Source: JAHQVI01 sp964407075 (GTDB lineage Bacteria > Pseudomonadota > Alphaproteobacteria > Rhizobiales > Rhodomicrobiaceae). Taken from it: a DNA stretch of 14,184 nt. The translations under genes and the position numbers were made by a program. Below the pieces are notes generated by a model that made no database searches, was not told the origin of the DNA, and was given only the letters and a program-made list of their open reading frames with translations. This document shows positions 12,801-14,184 of the stretch, in pieces (the first letter of the stretch is position 1; each line of letters begins with the position of its first letter). The stretch covers positions 1 through 14,184 of the forward strand of contig CAYOUE010000078.1 of NCBI GenBank assembly GCA_964407075.1, read 5' to 3'.

Positions 12801-14184
12801 ACGGAAGCCCCTGGCGGAACGCCGCTCAACACGAATCCGGCAAACGATGTGGCCAATGCGGTCGCGACCGTTCCGGAAGAGTTGTGCGACCCGGATCGCC
12901 GCACGAATCTTGCGATCGACAAGAAGGCCAACCCCGAATTCTGCACGCAAGCAGATAACGGATGGTGGTGTTCCTACATCATCAGGGTTCGCAACATGGG
13001 ACCGGGTCCGTATAACGGCCCGATTGTCCTGGACGAGGCGCTTCCCGGCGAGCCGGTCAGCGCGATCTGGAACCTGCCCTGGAACTGCGTCGGGAACGGC
13101 GGCGGAGGAGGCGGCGCGACCTGCACGCATCCGAACGCCGGCGGTCTGAACGCGAATTCTTCGCGGATTCTGAACCTGACCTTGTTGTTCTCCAACGAGC
13201 TCGTGAAGGAAAAGAACTGCGCCCTTCCGAACGTGGTGAAAATCCAGACGCCCGCGCCCGGAACGCCGAAGAACTTCATTCCGGGCGACGACATCGCAGG
13301 GGATTCCGCCAAGGTTCCGGCAGAGTTCTGCGTGAAGGAGCCGACGAACCTCCTGCTCGTCAAGCAAGGCGCTCAGCCGGAATGCAACACGACCGGCGGC
13401 GGACTGTATCGCTGCCCGTTCAACGTCTTCGTCCGTAATGTGGGGCTTGGCAAATATGACGGCCCGATAACGGTTCAGGACGAGCTGCCTCCGGCAGCGG
13501 CAGGCGCGACGATGGAAGTTCCAGATCCCTGGACTTGCGTCGGCGCGGCTCCGTCGATCACCTGCAAGCATCCCGCGATCCAGCTTAATCCTGGTCAGCA
13601 GGTTGTCATGCCGGTGAATGTACTGCTTCCGCCTGCGAACTATGGAGAGTGCCATTTGACAAACACGGCGCGTATCCTCCAGGCGGCAGGCGGTTCGGTG
13701 CAGAACCAGAATCCGGGTGACGACGAGGATTCGGCGACCTTGAACTTCCCGCCGTTACTCGTCACGGGCGGACCGGCCTATTGCCATACGCCCGTGCCTT
13801 CGACGGCTTGCCCGCCCGGCTTCAGCTGGGACGGCGAGGGATGCGAGCGGATCGGCACGGTCTCGCCGCCTCCAACCCCGCCGCGTCCGGTGACGCCGGA
13901 AGTCGACGAGGAGTGCCCGCAAGGCTTTAGAGGCACGCCTCCGAACTGCCGCCGTATCGTTCAGCCCGATCCCGATCCGGTCTGCACGGGCGGCCGCATC
14001 CTCCGCAACGGTGAATGCGTTTGCCGTGGCAACCGGGTGTGGAACGGCCAGCGCTGCGTAACGCCGCAGCCGACCTGCACGGGTGGCCGCATCCTGGTCA
14101 ACGGCGAATGCGTCTGCCGCCGCGGCCGGGTGTGGGACGGTCAGCGCTGTGTGCGTCCGCAGCCGACCTGCACGGGCGGCCGGG
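9876..14184 (+). CDS. Large exported DUF11-repeat protein with Cys-rich C-terminal repeats (3' end outside window)
   Basis: One frame stays open from ATG 9876 to the window edge, at least 1436 codons; GGAG lies seven bases before the ATG. A 46-residue N-region precedes a hydrophobic segment (47-67) and a probable signal cleavage AKA|Q after 71. Residues about 75-545 look like a beta-propeller-type domain (GIGDIVFDAETRQFFVSDLDNG and similar strands, with an acidic DNDGDG at 180-185). A proline linker (546-566, PPEFPPEFPP) leads to five DUF11-like repeats at about 571-718, 719-865, 866-1009, 1010-1156 and 1157-1291. Each carries six similarly placed cysteines and most an APGG.P.NT.P.ND motif. 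A Pro/Cys-rich tail begins near 1300. The protein is probably secreted or surface-bound. No enzymatic motif is seen. It has its own leader region and appears unrelated to the ectoine genes. Confidence 0.85.
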   Translation, partial: MYQQSISASRPPIDAAFRELGRPCHPPGASDPLASHRSALKAFHRAGSLLSILFTALLIFFLNAALSGAKAQDGVLMKGDAVVTGFSGVRPSDAPLPEGASPLDEFFIDLDGPSARIVSLAFPGSPPGGQLVTLPPALQIFARQVGQVFAIALDDGLGAGVPNVYLGQSAAYGLHIVLPDNDGDGWPERIKTGADGAQWMPGQFGSDPEGGPGAIYKVDGVSGAVTLFATLPANSGVGIGDIVFDAETRQFFVSDLDNGLVYRLGETGNVIDSFDHGMDGRPADGLDTVADDGEIANIEDAGFDIEKPETWGFTQEERRVHGLAIREGRLFYAADGQVWSVAISQDGFGEVQWELDAEREEAEGPITDMLFDNDGRLYLAFRGEQRGSYDFSVYAEPEKSDVVRYTLEDPDDPETKSRWIEDPEEYAIGLPEDHRQAEGGIALGYPYDETGLMRYGSCGQMLWSTGHRLRQSALAENGEDEGENDVHGLQGNTISLVRPDNVPPEQSYFTDYDGFFGDAAKSGHVGDVEIWQPCEGVSQPDFGFLPPGIVPPGDVPPEFPPEFPPEYDYETNLELTKRARPKECSPWFGGWLCRYHIRVTNTGPDDYFGPVIVNDWLPDDPAGASMGFSPEPPWSCWNTGSNAYSCFRPNVFLVPGASIGLTAYAWVPEDYGKCNLRNAAAIEWAPGGTQWNTDPFDDEDWANALIPSEECEDPEEEETDLKIEKRALLDCFPHDGGIRCGYRVTVENQGPGSYNGDIVVEDTVPNGTTGIFSGPPGLWTCVGASPDYSCKADAVSLPNIGDSVSFTVRVDLTKERARELGCRVRNRVRIAEAPGGSPMNTDPTNDTASAVANVPEELCKDEPEETDLKIYKRALSCYRTEDSLRCAYRVTVRNLGPGTYDGDIKVEDTLPAGMSAIFSGAPGVWNCGGASPTYTCTHAAASLPVNGTSSFFVRVDFTPEQARQYQCRVRNRVEITEAPGGTPLNTNPANDVANAVATVPEELCDPDRRTNLAIDKKANPEFCTQADNGWWCSYIIRVRNMGPGPYNGPIVLDEALPGEPVSAIWNLPWNCVGNGGGGGGATCTHPNAGGLNANSSRILNLTLLFSNELVKEKNCALPNVVKIQTPAPGTPKNFIPGDDIAGDSAKVPAEFCVKEPTNLLLVKQGAQPECNTTGGGLYRCPFNVFVRNVGLGKYDGPITVQDELPPAAAGATMEVPDPWTCVGAAPSITCKHPAIQLNPGQQVVMPVNVLLPPANYGECHLTNTARILQAAGGSVQNQNPGDDEDSATLNFPPLLVTGGPAYCHTPVPSTACPPGFSWDGEGCERIGTVSPPPTPPRPVTPEVDEECPQGFRGTPPNCRRIVQPDPDPVCTGGRILRNGECVCRGNRVWNGQRCVTPQPTCTGGRILVNGECVCRRGRVWDGQRCVRPQPTCTGGR
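12030..12902 (+). repeat. Closely related pair of DUF11-like repeat units (repeats 2 and 3)
   Basis: Units 12030-12470 and 12471-12902 align along their whole length within the large gene. They share near-identical stretches such as CTGAAGATC, GTCGAGGACACG and ATCTTCAGCGGA and the same cysteine positions. They are clearly closer to each other than to units 1, 4 and 5, which points to a relatively recent internal duplication. Confidence 0.7.
13983..14184 (+). repeat. 93-bp tandem repeats encoding 31-residue Cys-rich units
   Basis: Units at 13983-14075 and 14076-14168 are each 93 bp; a third begins at 14169 and leaves the window. Each encodes a unit starting CTGGRIL, with cysteines at unit positions 1, 12, 14 and 25, so the spacing is C-x10-C-x-C-x10-C, and a shared (V/N)NGECVC centre and QRCV end. 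The units resemble small disulfide-knotted modules often seen at the C-terminus of rhizobial surface proteins. The copy number cannot be known from this window. Confidence 0.85.

Noticed and set aside
11358..13655. A 765-codon open frame on the minus strand opposite the DUF11 repeats
   Set aside because: It is antisense to a repeat region whose plus-strand frame has conserved cysteines and motifs. The product is Arg/Ala/Gly-rich with no recognisable domain, as expected for a shadow of GC-rich periodic coding DNA.
13983..14184. CRISPR-like repeats
   Set aside because: The repeats are contiguous, 93 bp long, lie in an open reading frame and differ mainly at third codon positions; there are no spacers.

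Overview
The window looks like chromosome of a GC-rich alphaproteobacterium, probably Hyphomicrobiales (Mesorhizobium/Nitratireductor-like). This is inferred from codon usage, from the Ehu/Doe ectoine protein families and from the style of the large C-terminal gene. No marker gene fixes the genus.

Positions 1-9737 read as a locus for uptake and breakdown of the compatible solutes ectoine and hydroxyectoine. On the plus strand at the left are the 3' part of alanine dehydrogenase (ald), an NAD(P)-dependent semialdehyde dehydrogenase (doeC/gabD-like) and a class III aminotransferase (doeD-like). Facing them on the minus strand are a four-TM DUF1772-like membrane protein gene and, upstream of it, ectoine hydrolase doeA/eutD. 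A 317-bp divergent regulatory region, with an AT-rich block and a perfect 14-bp palindrome, separates doeA from the plus-strand operon ehuB-ehuC-ehuD-ehuA-gntR. That operon encodes a binding-protein-dependent ABC importer and a FadR/FCD-type regulator. The expected route is import by EhuABCD, ring opening by DoeA to N-acetyl-diaminobutyrate, deacetylation by DoeB/EutE (not in the window), transamination by DoeD and oxidation by DoeC to aspartate. Alanine dehydrogenase would recycle alanine if DoeD uses pyruvate as amino acceptor.

The doeC gene is broken by an assembly artefact, not by biology. A 25-bp stretch of the gene occurs on both sides of 140 bp of unrelated DNA plus ten Ns. The unrelated DNA encodes, on the minus strand, a piece of an allantoicase with very high GC3, most like an actinobacterial contaminant. 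Removing the insert and one copy of the 25 bp restores a 498-aa enzyme whose catalytic residues fall at the canonical ALDH positions Glu268 and Cys302.

From 9876 to the window edge one open frame of at least 1436 codons encodes a large exported protein. It has a long N-region and signal segment, a propeller-like N-terminal domain, a proline linker, five DUF11-like repeats each with six conserved cysteines, and a C-terminal tandem array of 31-residue Cys-rich units that runs off the window. It has no evident link to ectoine metabolism.
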